This document shows positions 24,530-32,919 of a stretch of 37,226 nt of DNA, in pieces. The position numbers were made by a program, and so were the translations under genes. The DNA lies in assembly GCA_035498035.1 (NCBI GenBank), contig DATKAN010000007.1:1-37226 (forward strand), read 5' to 3'. Below the pieces are notes generated by a model. It was not told the origin of the DNA. It ran no database searches and saw only the letters and a program-made list of their open reading frames with translations. The stretch is from Nitrospiria bacterium. GTDB lineage: Bacteria; Nitrospirota; Nitrospiria; JACQBZ01. Positions within the stretch are counted from its first letter, which is position 1; each line of letters begins with the position of its first letter.

Positions 24530-25318
24530 ATGAGCATGGCGGCCGGAAACAATCCATCGAGACCCAATTCGTTGCCGATTCGCACCGGTCTGTTTCTGGG
24601 CATCGTGATTCAGTCGATGATTTTGGTTGGATTGACCCAGGGTCGCCCGGTCCAGTCGGTACAATCTCCCGCGTTGTCATCTCCAAACGAGGCCGCGGCG
24701 GCGGCCTACTCCTTTTCCGATTGGTGGATCAACTACGACCGGGCGGCTATGACGGATCAGATCCGTCAGGCGAAGACCATTTCGCTTACGGAACCCACCG
24801 CCTTCAAGCGGATCTCCAAAATCCACCAGATCCTTCACGATTTTCATTCGGGACTCCCGGTTGAAGATGAAGAACGACTGGCCAAACTGATTTACCAAGA
24901 GAGTCTTCGATACGGTTACGCTCCTGAATTGATCGTTTCGTTGATCATGACCGAAAGCTCCTTTTATCGATGGGCGTACTCCCGTAAGGGCGCAATCGGT
25001 TTAATGCAGATTGAACCCTTGACGGGACAAGAGATGGCCGAGATCAATCAGATGCCCCTCCGAAGCGTGAAGTCCCTCTACGATCCCCAACTCAACATCA
25101 AGCTGGGAATCCAGTATCTCGCCTTGCTCCATCAGCGGTTCGGCGATCTGAGGCTGGCCCTGACCGCGTACAACTACGGGCCGACTCGCGTCGCGGCATT
25201 CATGGACCGGGGCGAAAACCTTCCACCCGGGTACACCCAAAAAATTCTTCATCAGTACAAACAACTTCTCCAAAAAAGCTCGGAGATTCCGCCCTCGGCC
25301 GACGACAGCCGATCTTGA
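24530..25318 (+). CDS. Lytic transglycosylase (SLT domain)
   Basis: The 262-residue protein has a short N-terminal region, one hydrophobic anchor or signal (about 20-38), a linker, and a C-terminal SLT domain. The catalytic Glu is in LIMTESSFYRWA, followed by GLMQI and, later, LTAYNYGP, all standard SLT motifs. Such enzymes cleave peptidoglycan between MurNAc and GlcNAc, forming 1,6-anhydro ends. The ATG at 24530 has a good GGAGGGAG ribosome site. It converges on nth, with a repeat element between the stops. Confidence 0.9.
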   Translation: MSMAAGNNPSRPNSLPIRTGLFLGIVIQSMILVGLTQGRPVQSVQSPALSSPNEAAAAAYSFSDWWINYDRAAMTDQIRQAKTISLTEPTAFKRISKIHQILHDFHSGLPVEDEERLAKLIYQESLRYGYAPELIVSLIMTESSFYRWAYSRKGAIGLMQIEPLTGQEMAEINQMPLRSVKSLYDPQLNIKLGIQYLALLHQRFGDLRLALTAYNYGPTRVAAFMDRGENLPPGYTQKILHQYKQLLQKSSEIPPSADDSRS

Positions 25319-25320
25319 TC

Positions 25321-25432
25321 CATCCTAGGGCCTCGGGTCTCCCCCTCAACGACTGCTGCAAACCGCAGAGGGCAGGCCGGCGAAGCCCGATGGGGCGTCC
25401 CCCTCAGGCTCGCGTTGCCCGCTGGGCAGATA
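25321..25432 (-). repeat. Dispersed intergenic repeat family 1, copy C (inverted)
   Basis: Read on the minus strand, the head (tatctgcccagcgggc, acgcgagcctgagggggac) and the tail (gagggggagacccgaggccct) align with the other copies, and the middle ATCGGGCTTCGCC matches copy B. It starts 2 nt after the transglycosylase stop and almost fills the 131-bp convergent gap before the end of nth. Its GC-rich arms could act as a bidirectional terminator. Confidence 0.6.
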
Positions 25433-25449
25433 CTTATAGAGGATAACCT

Positions 25450-26106
25450 TTACCGGCTGCGTCCGACCCCCACGCGATCGCAGTAGCTTGCAATCGTACA
25501 CCGGCTGCAGTAGGGCGAAATCGGCTTGCAAAGATTCTGCCCGTAGGTCACCAGAAGATCGTTAAAGATAATCCAATAGCGCTTGGGAAGTTTTTCCCGG
25601 AGGGCCATTTCGGTTTCTTCCGGGGTCTTCGTCTTCACATAGCCCAGTCGATTGCTGATTCGATGGACATGGGTGTCCACGCAGATCCCGTGTTTCCGAA
25701 ACCCCAGGGTTACAACCAGGTTTGCCGTCTTGCGCCCGACCCCCTTTAAGGTAAGCAGTTCCTCCAGTACATCCGGAACCCTCGCGTCATACCGCCGAAT
25801 GAGGTCCCGGCTGACCGAAAGGAGGGTCCGGGCCTTGGTCCGGTAAAAGCCGACGGGATAGATGGCCTTCCGTATCGTTTGGGGAGACAACCGGACCATT
25901 TCCTCCGGGGTCTTCGCCAGGCGAAACAAGCGCTCCGTCGCCTGCGCCGTCGTGCTGTCTTGTGTCCGAAGGCTCAAGAGACAGGAGATCAAGACCTGAT
26001 ACGGATCGTTCGATCGGTCGGCCACTACCCCGACGATGGGAACCCGCCACTTTCGGATCTCTCGTTTAAGAATTCGGACGATGGAATGAATGGCTTGATC
26101 GTTCAT
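25450..26106 (-). CDS. nth: Endonuclease III
   Basis: The 218-residue bifunctional glycosylase/AP lyase removes oxidised pyrimidines. It has the helix-hairpin-helix LKGVGRKTAN with catalytic Lys126, catalytic Asp144 in VDTHVHRI, and the C-terminal [4Fe-4S] ligands Cys193, Cys200, Cys203 and Cys209. These positions are offset by exactly six residues from the E. coli enzyme. The ATG is at 26106 with a weak ribosome site, and the gene is divergent from the small membrane protein gene. Confidence 0.95.
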   Translation of the reverse strand: MNDQAIHSIVRILKREIRKWRVPIVGVVADRSNDPYQVLISCLLSLRTQDSTTAQATERLFRLAKTPEEMVRLSPQTIRKAIYPVGFYRTKARTLLSVSRDLIRRYDARVPDVLEELLTLKGVGRKTANLVVTLGFRKHGICVDTHVHRISNRLGYVKTKTPEETEMALREKLPKRYWIIFNDLLVTYGQNLCKPISPYCSRCTIASYCDRVGVGRSR

Positions 26107-26170
26107 GTTGAGGCCACGATATTGTACACGATCGCGCGCCGGAATCCAAAAGGAATAAAGGACACGGCAG

Positions 26171-26199
26171 TTGAATTGGTCCTTTGAGAGTGGTACGAT
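26171..26199 (+). promoter_or_regulatory. Putative promoter for the small membrane protein and polA
   Basis: TTGAAT (26171-26176), a 17-nt spacer and TACGAT (26194-26199) with a preceding TGG (extended -10) lie 38 nt before the ATG at 26237. Confidence 0.6.
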
Positions 26200-26236
26200 A
26201 GGCCGGCATTTGATCGATGGGAGGAAACGGGCGCCG

Positions 26237-26494
26237 ATGATGGCCCTGGCCAGAAAAACCCTGATTCACTTGGTCGGATGGAGTTTTATCCTGCTCGGAA
26301 TTATCGGCCTCTTCCTGCCGGTTCTTCAAGGTATTTTATTTCTCCTGATCGGTCTTCTGGTGCTCTCAAAAGAGAACCGGTTTGCAAAGGACCTCCTCAA
26401 TCGGGTCGAGAAACGGTACCCGGACCAGTACCGGAAGATGCACGAGTTCAACGAACGACTGAAAAGCCAGATCCGGAGTCTTCTGAAGAAATAG
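26237..26494 (+). CDS. Small two-helix membrane protein, PGPGW-like
   Basis: The 85-residue protein has two closely spaced hydrophobic helices (about 8-28 and 30-46, broken by FLPVLQG) and a basic, charged C-terminal half (ENRFAKDLLNRVEKRYPDQYRK). This resembles small PGPGW-type transmembrane proteins, but the PGPGW signature itself is replaced by PVLQG, so the family call is tentative and function is unknown. A GGGAGGA ribosome site precedes the ATG pair at 26237/26240. It sits 32 nt before polA and probably shares its promoter. Confidence 0.65.
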   Translation: MMALARKTLIHLVGWSFILLGIIGLFLPVLQGILFLLIGLLVLSKENRFAKDLLNRVEKRYPDQYRKMHEFNERLKSQIRSLLKK

Positions 26495-26526
26495 CCTCAC
26501 CTGCCTGTCTCGTCCGGAGAATATCC

Positions 26527-29271
26527 ATGTCCGTCCAGACCGACCTCAAAGGAAGCAAACGGCCCCGCCTTTTTCTTATCGACGGCCACTCCTACATCTA
26601 CCGGGCCTACTTTGCCATTCGAAACCTCTCCACCTCGAAAGGCCTTCCGACCAACGCCATCTACGGCTTCACGACGATGCTGTTGAAAATCGTCCGCGAC
26701 CAACGGCCGGACTACCTCGCGGTGGCTTTCGACGCCAAAGGCCCCACCCTCCGGCACACGGAATACCGGGAATACAAGGCCCAGCGGCCGGAGATGCCCG
26801 ACTCTCTGAGCCGCCAGATCCCGTATATCCACCGCGTGGTGGAGGCCTTCCGCATCCCCGCCCTCCTTCAGGAGGGATTTGAGGCGGACGATCTGATCGG
26901 CACGCTGGCCCGCCAGGCGGAGGAGGCCGGACTGGACGTGACGATCGTCAGCGGCGACAAGGACATGTTCCAACTGATCTCAGGGCGGACCTCCGTGTAC
27001 GACACGATGAAGGAAAAGGTGTACCGGACGCCGGATGTTCAGGAACGTTTCGGGGTCGAGCCGGACCGGGTCGTCGAGATCATGGGACTGATGGGCGACT
27101 CGATCGACAACATCCCGGGCGTCCCGGGGATCGGGGAGAAAACGGCCGTGGATCTCATCCGGCGTTTCGGTTCGATCGAAAATCTACTGGCCCATCTTGA
27201 GGACCTTGAAAAACCCAAACTCCGCGAAAACCTTCGCGCGTTCGCCGAGCAGGCCCGCTTAAGCCGCCAGCTGGCGCAGATCAAACGGGACTGCCCGGTC
27301 GAGCTGAACCTCGACCGGTTTCATCGGACCGAAGCGGACACGGATGCGGTGACCCGGCTGTTTCTCGAGCTGGAGTTCGGCAGCCTGCTCAAACGGATCG
27401 AAGCGCCCGCCGACTCCGGCGAGCCCGGTCGGGCCGCTTCCGGGTCGGGCCGGGTGGAGATTCCCGGGTCCGACGAGTCGCTTGGCGAGATGATGCGCTT
27501 CTTATTCTCCGCAAAAGCCATCGGAGTCGGTTTCTGGACCCTTCCGGACGGTGCGGTCCCTTCGGCGGGAGGGACTTCCGGAACGAATCATGCTCCCGGT
27601 CGGGATCGGTCCGCGGTTCTCGGAATTTCCCTGGCGATATCGGACCGCGTTTATTATATCCCAATGAGCCATCACTATCTGGGGATCCCGACGACGCCGG
27701 CGAGTCGCGCCGTCATCGAACGGCTTCGACCTCTGCTTTCGGACCCCTCGATTCGAAAGGTCGGTCATGACCTCAAAGCCGCCCTGCTGACCTGCCATCA
27801 GAGCGGCCTCTCGATCGAAGGGCCGGCCTCCGACACCATGATCGAATCCTATCTTTTAAACCCCAATCGCCGGGACCACAGCCTTGAAACCGTCGCGATG
27901 GATCGACTCGGCCTCCGCTTGCCCGAACTGGACTCGCCTCTTACGCCGGAAACACCCGTCGAGCTCATGGCTGCGGCCGCGGGCGAGCGAACGTCGGCCC
28001 TTCTGCAACTGGACTTCACCCTCCGGCCGCTCCTTCACGAACAGGGTCTGGACCGCCTGTTTGACGAGATCGAGATGCCGCTGGTGCCGGTCCTGGCCGA
28101 GATGGAAGAGATCGGCATCAAGCTCGACGTCGACCGGCTTTCGGCCCTCTCAAAAGAACTGGAAACCCAACTCTCGGGAATGGTGGAGCGGATCCAAGCC
28201 CTGGCCGGAGCGGAATTTAATCTGAACTCCCCGAAACAGCTGGCCGAGATTCTTTTCGACCGGCTCGGTTTGAAACCCGTCAAGAAGACAAAAACGGGTT
28301 ACTCCACCAACGAAGAGGTCCTGCAGCAGCTCGCCCTTCAGCATGAGCTCCCGGCCGAGATTCTCAACTACCGGCAATTGACCAAGCTCAAATCGACCTA
28401 TATCGATGCGCTCCCTCGACTCGTCCATCCCGAGACCCGGCGTCTTCATACGTCGCTGAACCAGACCGTGGCCGCCACCGGCCGCCTCTCCAGCAGCGAG
28501 CCGAACCTCCAGAACATCCCGGTCAAGGGCGAATGGGGTCCGCGGATCCGCCGCGCCTTTATCGCGGAAAAAGGATGCCGACTGCTTTCGGCCGATTACA
28601 ACCAGGTCGAGCTCCGCATCCTGGCCCATCTTTCGGAGGACCCCAACCTCCTGTCGGCCTTTCAACGCGGGGAAGATATTCACACGACGACCGCGGTGCA
28701 GATCTTCGGATTGTCGCCGGACCAAATCACCCCCGAAATGCGGCGCACCGCCAAGACGGTGAATTTCGGGATCATCTACGGTATCAGCCCCTACGGCCTG
28801 TCCACAACGCTGGGCGTCTCCCAGTCGGAGGCCAAGCAATACATCGACCGGTATCTGGATCTCTACAGCGGGGTCCGCCGTTTCATCGAAAAGACGATCG
28901 GGGAGGCGAGGGAACGGGGCTACGTCACGACGATCTTCTCAAGACGCCGTCCGATTCCGGAGCTGGCCGGTGAAACGCCGGCCGTGCGGGGTCTGGGCGA
29001 GCGCACCGCGATCAACACGCCGATCCAAGGCAGCGCCGCCGATCTGATCAAGCTGGCGATGATTCGTATTGCTCATCGATTGAAAAAGGAAGGATATCGC
29101 GCCCGGATGCTGCTCCAGATCCATGATGAATTGATCTTCGAAGTTCCGGAAGGAGAAATCGAGCCGATCGAAGGGCTGGTGCGGGCCGAGATGGAGGGCG
29201 TGATGCCGCTGGCCGTGCCGCTCAAGGTCGACATCGGCGTCGGCGCCAACTGGGCCGAGGCGCATCCGTAG
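26527..29271 (+). CDS. polA: DNA polymerase I
   Basis: The 914-residue polymerase has a 5'-nuclease domain (LIDGHSYIYRAY, EADDLIGTLA, SGDKDMF, GDSIDNIPGVPGIGEKTA), a 3'-5' exonuclease-like fold and an intact polymerase domain. Motif A is SADYNQVELRI with Asp690, motif B RRTAKTVNFGIIYG, and motif C His866-Asp867-Glu868. The exonuclease-like part lacks the DxE of motif I (GVGFWTLPDG instead). Motif II reads GHDLKAAL, without the catalytic Asp, so proofreading is probably lost, as in Taq and Bacillus Pol I. The ATG at 26527 is well inside a longer open frame; the domain starts only there. Confidence 0.96.
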   Translation: MSVQTDLKGSKRPRLFLIDGHSYIYRAYFAIRNLSTSKGLPTNAIYGFTTMLLKIVRDQRPDYLAVAFDAKGPTLRHTEYREYKAQRPEMPDSLSRQIPYIHRVVEAFRIPALLQEGFEADDLIGTLARQAEEAGLDVTIVSGDKDMFQLISGRTSVYDTMKEKVYRTPDVQERFGVEPDRVVEIMGLMGDSIDNIPGVPGIGEKTAVDLIRRFGSIENLLAHLEDLEKPKLRENLRAFAEQARLSRQLAQIKRDCPVELNLDRFHRTEADTDAVTRLFLELEFGSLLKRIEAPADSGEPGRAASGSGRVEIPGSDESLGEMMRFLFSAKAIGVGFWTLPDGAVPSAGGTSGTNHAPGRDRSAVLGISLAISDRVYYIPMSHHYLGIPTTPASRAVIERLRPLLSDPSIRKVGHDLKAALLTCHQSGLSIEGPASDTMIESYLLNPNRRDHSLETVAMDRLGLRLPELDSPLTPETPVELMAAAAGERTSALLQLDFTLRPLLHEQGLDRLFDEIEMPLVPVLAEMEEIGIKLDVDRLSALSKELETQLSGMVERIQALAGAEFNLNSPKQLAEILFDRLGLKPVKKTKTGYSTNEEVLQQLALQHELPAEILNYRQLTKLKSTYIDALPRLVHPETRRLHTSLNQTVAATGRLSSSEPNLQNIPVKGEWGPRIRRAFIAEKGCRLLSADYNQVELRILAHLSEDPNLLSAFQRGEDIHTTTAVQIFGLSPDQITPEMRRTAKTVNFGIIYGISPYGLSTTLGVSQSEAKQYIDRYLDLYSGVRRFIEKTIGEARERGYVTTIFSRRRPIPELAGETPAVRGLGERTAINTPIQGSAADLIKLAMIRIAHRLKKEGYRARMLLQIHDELIFEVPEGEIEPIEGLVRAEMEGVMPLAVPLKVDIGVGANWAEAHP

Positions 29272-29272
29272 T

Positions 29273-29337
29273 TATCCAGCGAGCAAAGCGAGCGGGAGGG
29301 GGAGGCTCCGTTATCGGAGGGGGCGACGCGAGCCCCT
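29273..29337 (+). repeat. Dispersed intergenic repeat family 1, copy D (compact)
   Basis: Head (29273-29309: tatccagcgagc, aagcgagcgg, agggggaggctcc) and tail (29316-29337: ggagggggcgacgcgagcccct) are nearly adjacent here. CTCCG-TTAT-CGGAG (29306-29319) and GGGGC/GCCCC form small stems. It begins 1 nt after the polA stop and fills the gap to the convergent lipoprotein gene, so a terminator role is plausible. Confidence 0.65.
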
Positions 29338-29350
29338 ATGATGTCACCGA

Positions 29351-30460
29351 TTACTGAACCCTCAGCGTCGTCCAGGTCTGTCCGCCGTCGGTCGTTTTGA
29401 TGAACTGTCGATTGAATAGCGCGGCGTAAAAGGTGGTATGGTCGATATCGGTCTTCATGTAATCCGCCACCGCGAAGGCCGTGAGGCCGGGTTGAAGGAT
29501 TTCCAAAGGCGTCGAGCAGTCCAATAGGATACACCAAAAGCCCCCCCGATCCACGCTCCGAACGATCCCGTCGGAACCCGCGTAGAGGGTCAGGTCCGTC
29601 GTGTTGGGACCGATCAACGGCACCACAAAAAAGATCGTGAACTTGAATTTGGGATCGTAGGAAAGGTTAAAAGTGGTCCCCGAATCCGTGCTCTTGTAAA
29701 TCCCGCTGCCGCCCGAACCAGCCTCCCCCCCGCTCGTCCCCACGTACAGCTCGGACTCCAGTTGCGGATTCACGGCCAGAGAGACAATTTCCTCCTGCGT
29801 CAGCGCCTTCAGGCCGGGGGTGGCCTCGTTCCATTGGGCCTCGGTGGTTCCGCGACGGAAAAATCCGCCTCCATCCGTTCCGATATACAGATGGCTGCCG
29901 GTCGTATCTTGGATAAGGTTGGGATAAATAGCGATCGCGGTGACGGCCGGGTTGGGTAGGCTTTGATTGATTTGGGTGTAGGTGGACCCCCCATCAATGC
30001 TCCCCCAGACCCCGCTCGTCTGGCTGGCCACATAAATTCCCCGGCAGGGGGGTGAGTTGGCCGGACAGGAGTTACGGTCGATGACGATCCCGCGTATGTC
30101 CGTGATCGGGGTTGCCCCGACCGGAGCCGACCAGGTCTCTCCGGAATCAAAGCTTGAAAAAATTCCCCCGTTTTCCGTGCCGGCATAGATACGGGACGGC
30201 GTGAACCAGTCGATCGCCAGGGAGGTGACCTTGAGGTCGATCAGCCCGTTGTTGATCGGCGCCCAGGTACTGCCCCCGTCGGTGCTCTTGACGACGCCGC
30301 CGCCGTCGGTAGCCACATAGAGCGTGGTCGGCGTGACGGGATCAACCGCGATCGCCTTGAGGTCGAAGGTGCTCGAAATTTCGTTGGAGGGGGAACCCCA
30401 GCAGCCGGACAGGAGCGGGACGAGGATTAAAATCCGGAGAAGTCGCCGGCATGGCGACAC
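29351..30460 (-). CDS. Asp-box (BNR) seven-bladed beta-propeller lipoprotein
   Basis: From a GTG at 30460 the product has 369 residues: a short basic start, a hydrophobic stretch and lipobox LLSGC, so it is an exported lipoprotein. The mature part contains repeated Asp-box motifs (STDGGSTW, SFDSGETW, SIDGGSTY, STDSGTTF, SVDRGGFW, TTDGGQTW) plus one degenerate unit (GTTEAQW), consistent with seven blades. This resembles sialidase or photosystem-II-assembly-factor (Ycf48-like) propellers, but no sialidase catalytic residues are recognisable. The frame is open to an ATG at 30682 that overlaps the upstream stop (TAATG). That would add 74 residues encoded by repeat family 2 and bury the signal peptide, so the GTG is preferred despite a weak ribosome site. 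Confidence 0.8.
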   Translation of the reverse strand: MSPCRRLLRILILVPLLSGCWGSPSNEISSTFDLKAIAVDPVTPTTLYVATDGGGVVKSTDGGSTWAPINNGLIDLKVTSLAIDWFTPSRIYAGTENGGIFSSFDSGETWSAPVGATPITDIRGIVIDRNSCPANSPPCRGIYVASQTSGVWGSIDGGSTYTQINQSLPNPAVTAIAIYPNLIQDTTGSHLYIGTDGGGFFRRGTTEAQWNEATPGLKALTQEEIVSLAVNPQLESELYVGTSGGEAGSGGSGIYKSTDSGTTFNLSYDPKFKFTIFFVVPLIGPNTTDLTLYAGSDGIVRSVDRGGFWCILLDCSTPLEILQPGLTAFAVADYMKTDIDHTTFYAALFNRQFIKTTDGGQTWTTLRVQ

Positions 30461-30477
30461 TTGTTCAGCACCGGCCC

Positions 30478-30611
30478 GAGCAGCGACCTCGGCTGAGGTT
30501 TGGGCACCCGGCTCGGCGAAGGACGCGGCCCGAAGGGTCAATTTTCCGCTAAGCCCCTTCGGAAAATTGAGCGGCCGAGCCTTAGCCGGGTCAAAACTCA
30601 GCCGCCGGAGC
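30478..30611 (+). repeat. Dispersed intergenic repeat family 2, copy 2, with hairpin
   Basis: The segment aligns with 335-473 (same ordered blocks). It additionally carries a perfect 10-bp inverted repeat: CAATTTTCCG (30539-30548) and CGGAAAATTG (30560-30569) with an 11-nt loop. It lies directly upstream of the GTG of the Asp-box lipoprotein, in the 221-bp gap after the YVTN gene; the rest of that gap (30612-30681) shows nothing recognisable. Confidence 0.65.
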
Positions 30612-30681
30612 CGCGAAGGCCGCGCTGAACAATGTCGTCGATGTCCGATTCCGGAAGGGCTGAGAGAATCAATGGAGGCCA

Positions 30682-31752
30682 TTACATCAAGGGGATTCGG
30701 TAATGCTGCACCACCCGTTGTCCCGCGGTATCGATCACCGAGAGATTCTCCTCGCCGTAATTCGTGAGGAAGACGTTCTTCCCGTCGGCCGAAAGGGCGA
30801 TGGACCGCGGCGACGTACCCGCGTCCAGGGTCTTCCGGACCGTCCCGGTGGCCGTGTCGATCAGAGAAAGGGTGCTGGAGTGTTGGTTTAATACATAGGC
30901 GGTCTTCCCGTCCGGCGTGAGGGCGATTTCCATCGGCCCCTCTCCCACCGGGATGGACCGGGTGACCTCAAAGCTCGTCAGGTCCACGACCGCGACGCTG
31001 TTCGCCCCGTCGTTGGCGACGTAGGCCCGCCTTCCGTCCGGCGTCACGGCGACGGCCATGGGCGCCTGGCCGACCTCGACCCGCCGGAGGATTTTATCCG
31101 ACACGGTATCGATCACGGCCATGTCGGTGAACCCGTGATCGACGACGTAGGCGAAGCGGCCGTCTGGCGAAAAGGCGATCCCGCAGGGGCGGCTGCCCAC
31201 CGGGATGGTCCGGACGACCCGATTGGAGGCCGTATCGATGATGGAGAGATCATCCGATCCGTGGTTGCTGACGTAGAGAAATTTCCCGGAAGGGGTCAGG
31301 GCCGCACGCATCGGATTGCGCCCGACCGGGATCGTCGCCGTCACCCGTTGCGCGGCGAGGTCGACGACCGAGACCGAATCGGAAAGATGATTGGCCACGT
31401 AGCCCTCCTTCCCGTCGGCCGAGATCGCCATGAAGATCGGGGCGCTCCCCACGGCCACATGGCTCACCGCCTGCCGGGACCGACGGTCCACCTGCAAGAG
31501 CATCCCCTCGCCCGCCTTGGCCCGGAGGAGATAGAGCTGCTGGTCCGACGGACCCGCCACCACGCGAAGCGGCTCCTGACGGATCGCGCTCCACATCGCC
31601 TCATCCTTGTCGGCATCCGGGCCCTTCAGCATCCAGTTCTCGGACGCGTATGGCTTCTTCGCCGAATCGGAAGTCGTGCCGCAGCCGGCCAGCCCTCCAA
31701 CCGCAACCGTCAGGATGACGAGACTTGAAAAGATCAATTCGCCCCTTTTCAT
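30682..31752 (-). CDS. YVTN-family seven-bladed beta-propeller lipoprotein (paralogue 1)
   Basis: From ATG 31752 the product has 356 residues, with a signal peptide and lipobox LAGC. It holds seven YVTN/NHL-like blades of about 42 residues, recognisable by repeating PxxxAxSPDGxxxYVxNxxxxxxSVIDT units. Such proteins are typically exported and of unknown role; some bind metals or interact with redox partners. It is a paralogue of the next gene, blade by blade. Besides the lipobox cysteine it has one Cys, in blade 4 (VGSRPCGIAF). The start at 31752 has a GGGGGA ribosome site; an upstream in-frame ATG at 31767 is possible. Confidence 0.87.
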   Translation of the reverse strand: MKRGELIFSSLVILTVAVGGLAGCGTTSDSAKKPYASENWMLKGPDADKDEAMWSAIRQEPLRVVAGPSDQQLYLLRAKAGEGMLLQVDRRSRQAVSHVAVGSAPIFMAISADGKEGYVANHLSDSVSVVDLAAQRVTATIPVGRNPMRAALTPSGKFLYVSNHGSDDLSIIDTASNRVVRTIPVGSRPCGIAFSPDGRFAYVVDHGFTDMAVIDTVSDKILRRVEVGQAPMAVAVTPDGRRAYVANDGANSVAVVDLTSFEVTRSIPVGEGPMEIALTPDGKTAYVLNQHSSTLSLIDTATGTVRKTLDAGTSPRSIALSADGKNVFLTNYGEENLSVIDTAGQRVVQHYRIPLM

Positions 31753-31776
31753 TTTTCTTTCCCCCATCGATTACGC

Positions 31777-32901
31777 CTAAAGCGGAACCTTGTCGTATTG
31801 GCCGACCACGCTCTTCTTTTCGGTATCCATCAGGGTGACATCGCTCCGCCCCTCATGGGTGACATAGAGAAACCGGCCGTCGGCCGTCAGCGCCATCGAG
31901 CCCGGGAAATGACCCACCGGGAGCGTCGCGACCACCCGCCCTTCGTTCGTATCGATCACCGACAGGTCGTTGGACCGGGCATGGATGACATACGCGGCCT
32001 TCCCGTCCGGGCTGAAGCTCACCTCGACCGGACCTTCACCAACGGAAACGGTTTTCACGACTTCGAGCCGGGCCGTGTCCACGACCGAGATCGTATCGGA
32101 ACCCTCGTTCGCCACGAGGATCGTCCGGCCGTCCGGGGTGATTCCCAACCCCATCGGCATCTTTCCGACCTTGATGCGCTTGACGATCAGGGAGGTGGCG
32201 GTCTCGATCACCGCCATCTCCTGCCCGCCGTGATGAACGACGTAGGCGTACTTCCCCTCTGGATCAAAGACGATCCCGCAGGGCCAATGTCCGACCGGGA
32301 TTTCCCCGTCCACCAGATGGGTCGCCAGGTTCAGAATCGAGATGCTGTCCGACCCGTGATTCGTCACGTAGGCGTAGTCTCCCGACGGGGCGATCGCGAT
32401 CCGGATCGGGCGATGGCCGACCGGAATCGTCTGGATGACCTTTTGTGTCGCTGTATCCACCACTGATACGGTGTCCGACAAATGGTTCGCGACATACAGT
32501 TCTTTACCGTCGGGGGTCAGGGCCAGCGCGATCGGCACTTTTCCGATCTCTACCCGGCCGGTGATCCCGTAATTCACCCGATCCAGAATCAGGAGCGTCC
32601 CGTTATCGTCCGCCTTCGCGGTCCGAAGGAGATAGAGCGTGCGGTCGTCGGGAGAAAGGGCGACCTTCAGGGGACTCTGCCGCATGACACGGTAGATCCA
32701 GACCGCGTCTTCCGAATTATAATCATAAATTTTCTCTGAAAGCGGATGGTTTATTTCCTGATCCTCACCTTTTTCCTGGAATTGAGTAGGGGAACCCTCC
32801 GGCGCCGACGCGGAAGTTTGATTCCGCGATAATCCTCCGCAACCCATAATCATGTATAGGACCATACCAAGGATGGGCAAGGCGACCGTCTTTTTAATCA
32901 T
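31777..32901 (-). CDS. YVTN-family seven-bladed beta-propeller lipoprotein (paralogue 2)
   Basis: From ATG 32901 the product has 374 residues: signal peptide starting MIKKTVALPILG, a lipobox-like IMGC, a charged linker and seven YVTN blades. Sequence is clearly related to paralogue 1 over its full length (shared VANHLSD, VTNHGSD and GEGP blocks). It too has one non-lipidated Cys, in blade 4 (VGHWPCGIVF). An ATG at 32919, overlapping the preceding stop region (TAAATG), would add six residues. The downstream paralogue follows within 24 nt, so the two are co-transcribed. Confidence 0.87.
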   Translation of the reverse strand: MIKKTVALPILGMVLYMIMGCGGLSRNQTSASAPEGSPTQFQEKGEDQEINHPLSEKIYDYNSEDAVWIYRVMRQSPLKVALSPDDRTLYLLRTAKADDNGTLLILDRVNYGITGRVEIGKVPIALALTPDGKELYVANHLSDTVSVVDTATQKVIQTIPVGHRPIRIAIAPSGDYAYVTNHGSDSISILNLATHLVDGEIPVGHWPCGIVFDPEGKYAYVVHHGGQEMAVIETATSLIVKRIKVGKMPMGLGITPDGRTILVANEGSDTISVVDTARLEVVKTVSVGEGPVEVSFSPDGKAAYVIHARSNDLSVIDTNEGRVVATLPVGHFPGSMALTADGRFLYVTHEGRSDVTLMDTEKKSVVGQYDKVPL

Positions 32902-32919
32902 GACGAATCCCACCATCAT

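Noticed and set aside
29351-30460. Assignment of the Asp-box lipoprotein as a sialidase
   Set aside because: Asp-boxes are shared by many propellers. No arginine triad or catalytic Tyr/Glu arrangement could be recognised.
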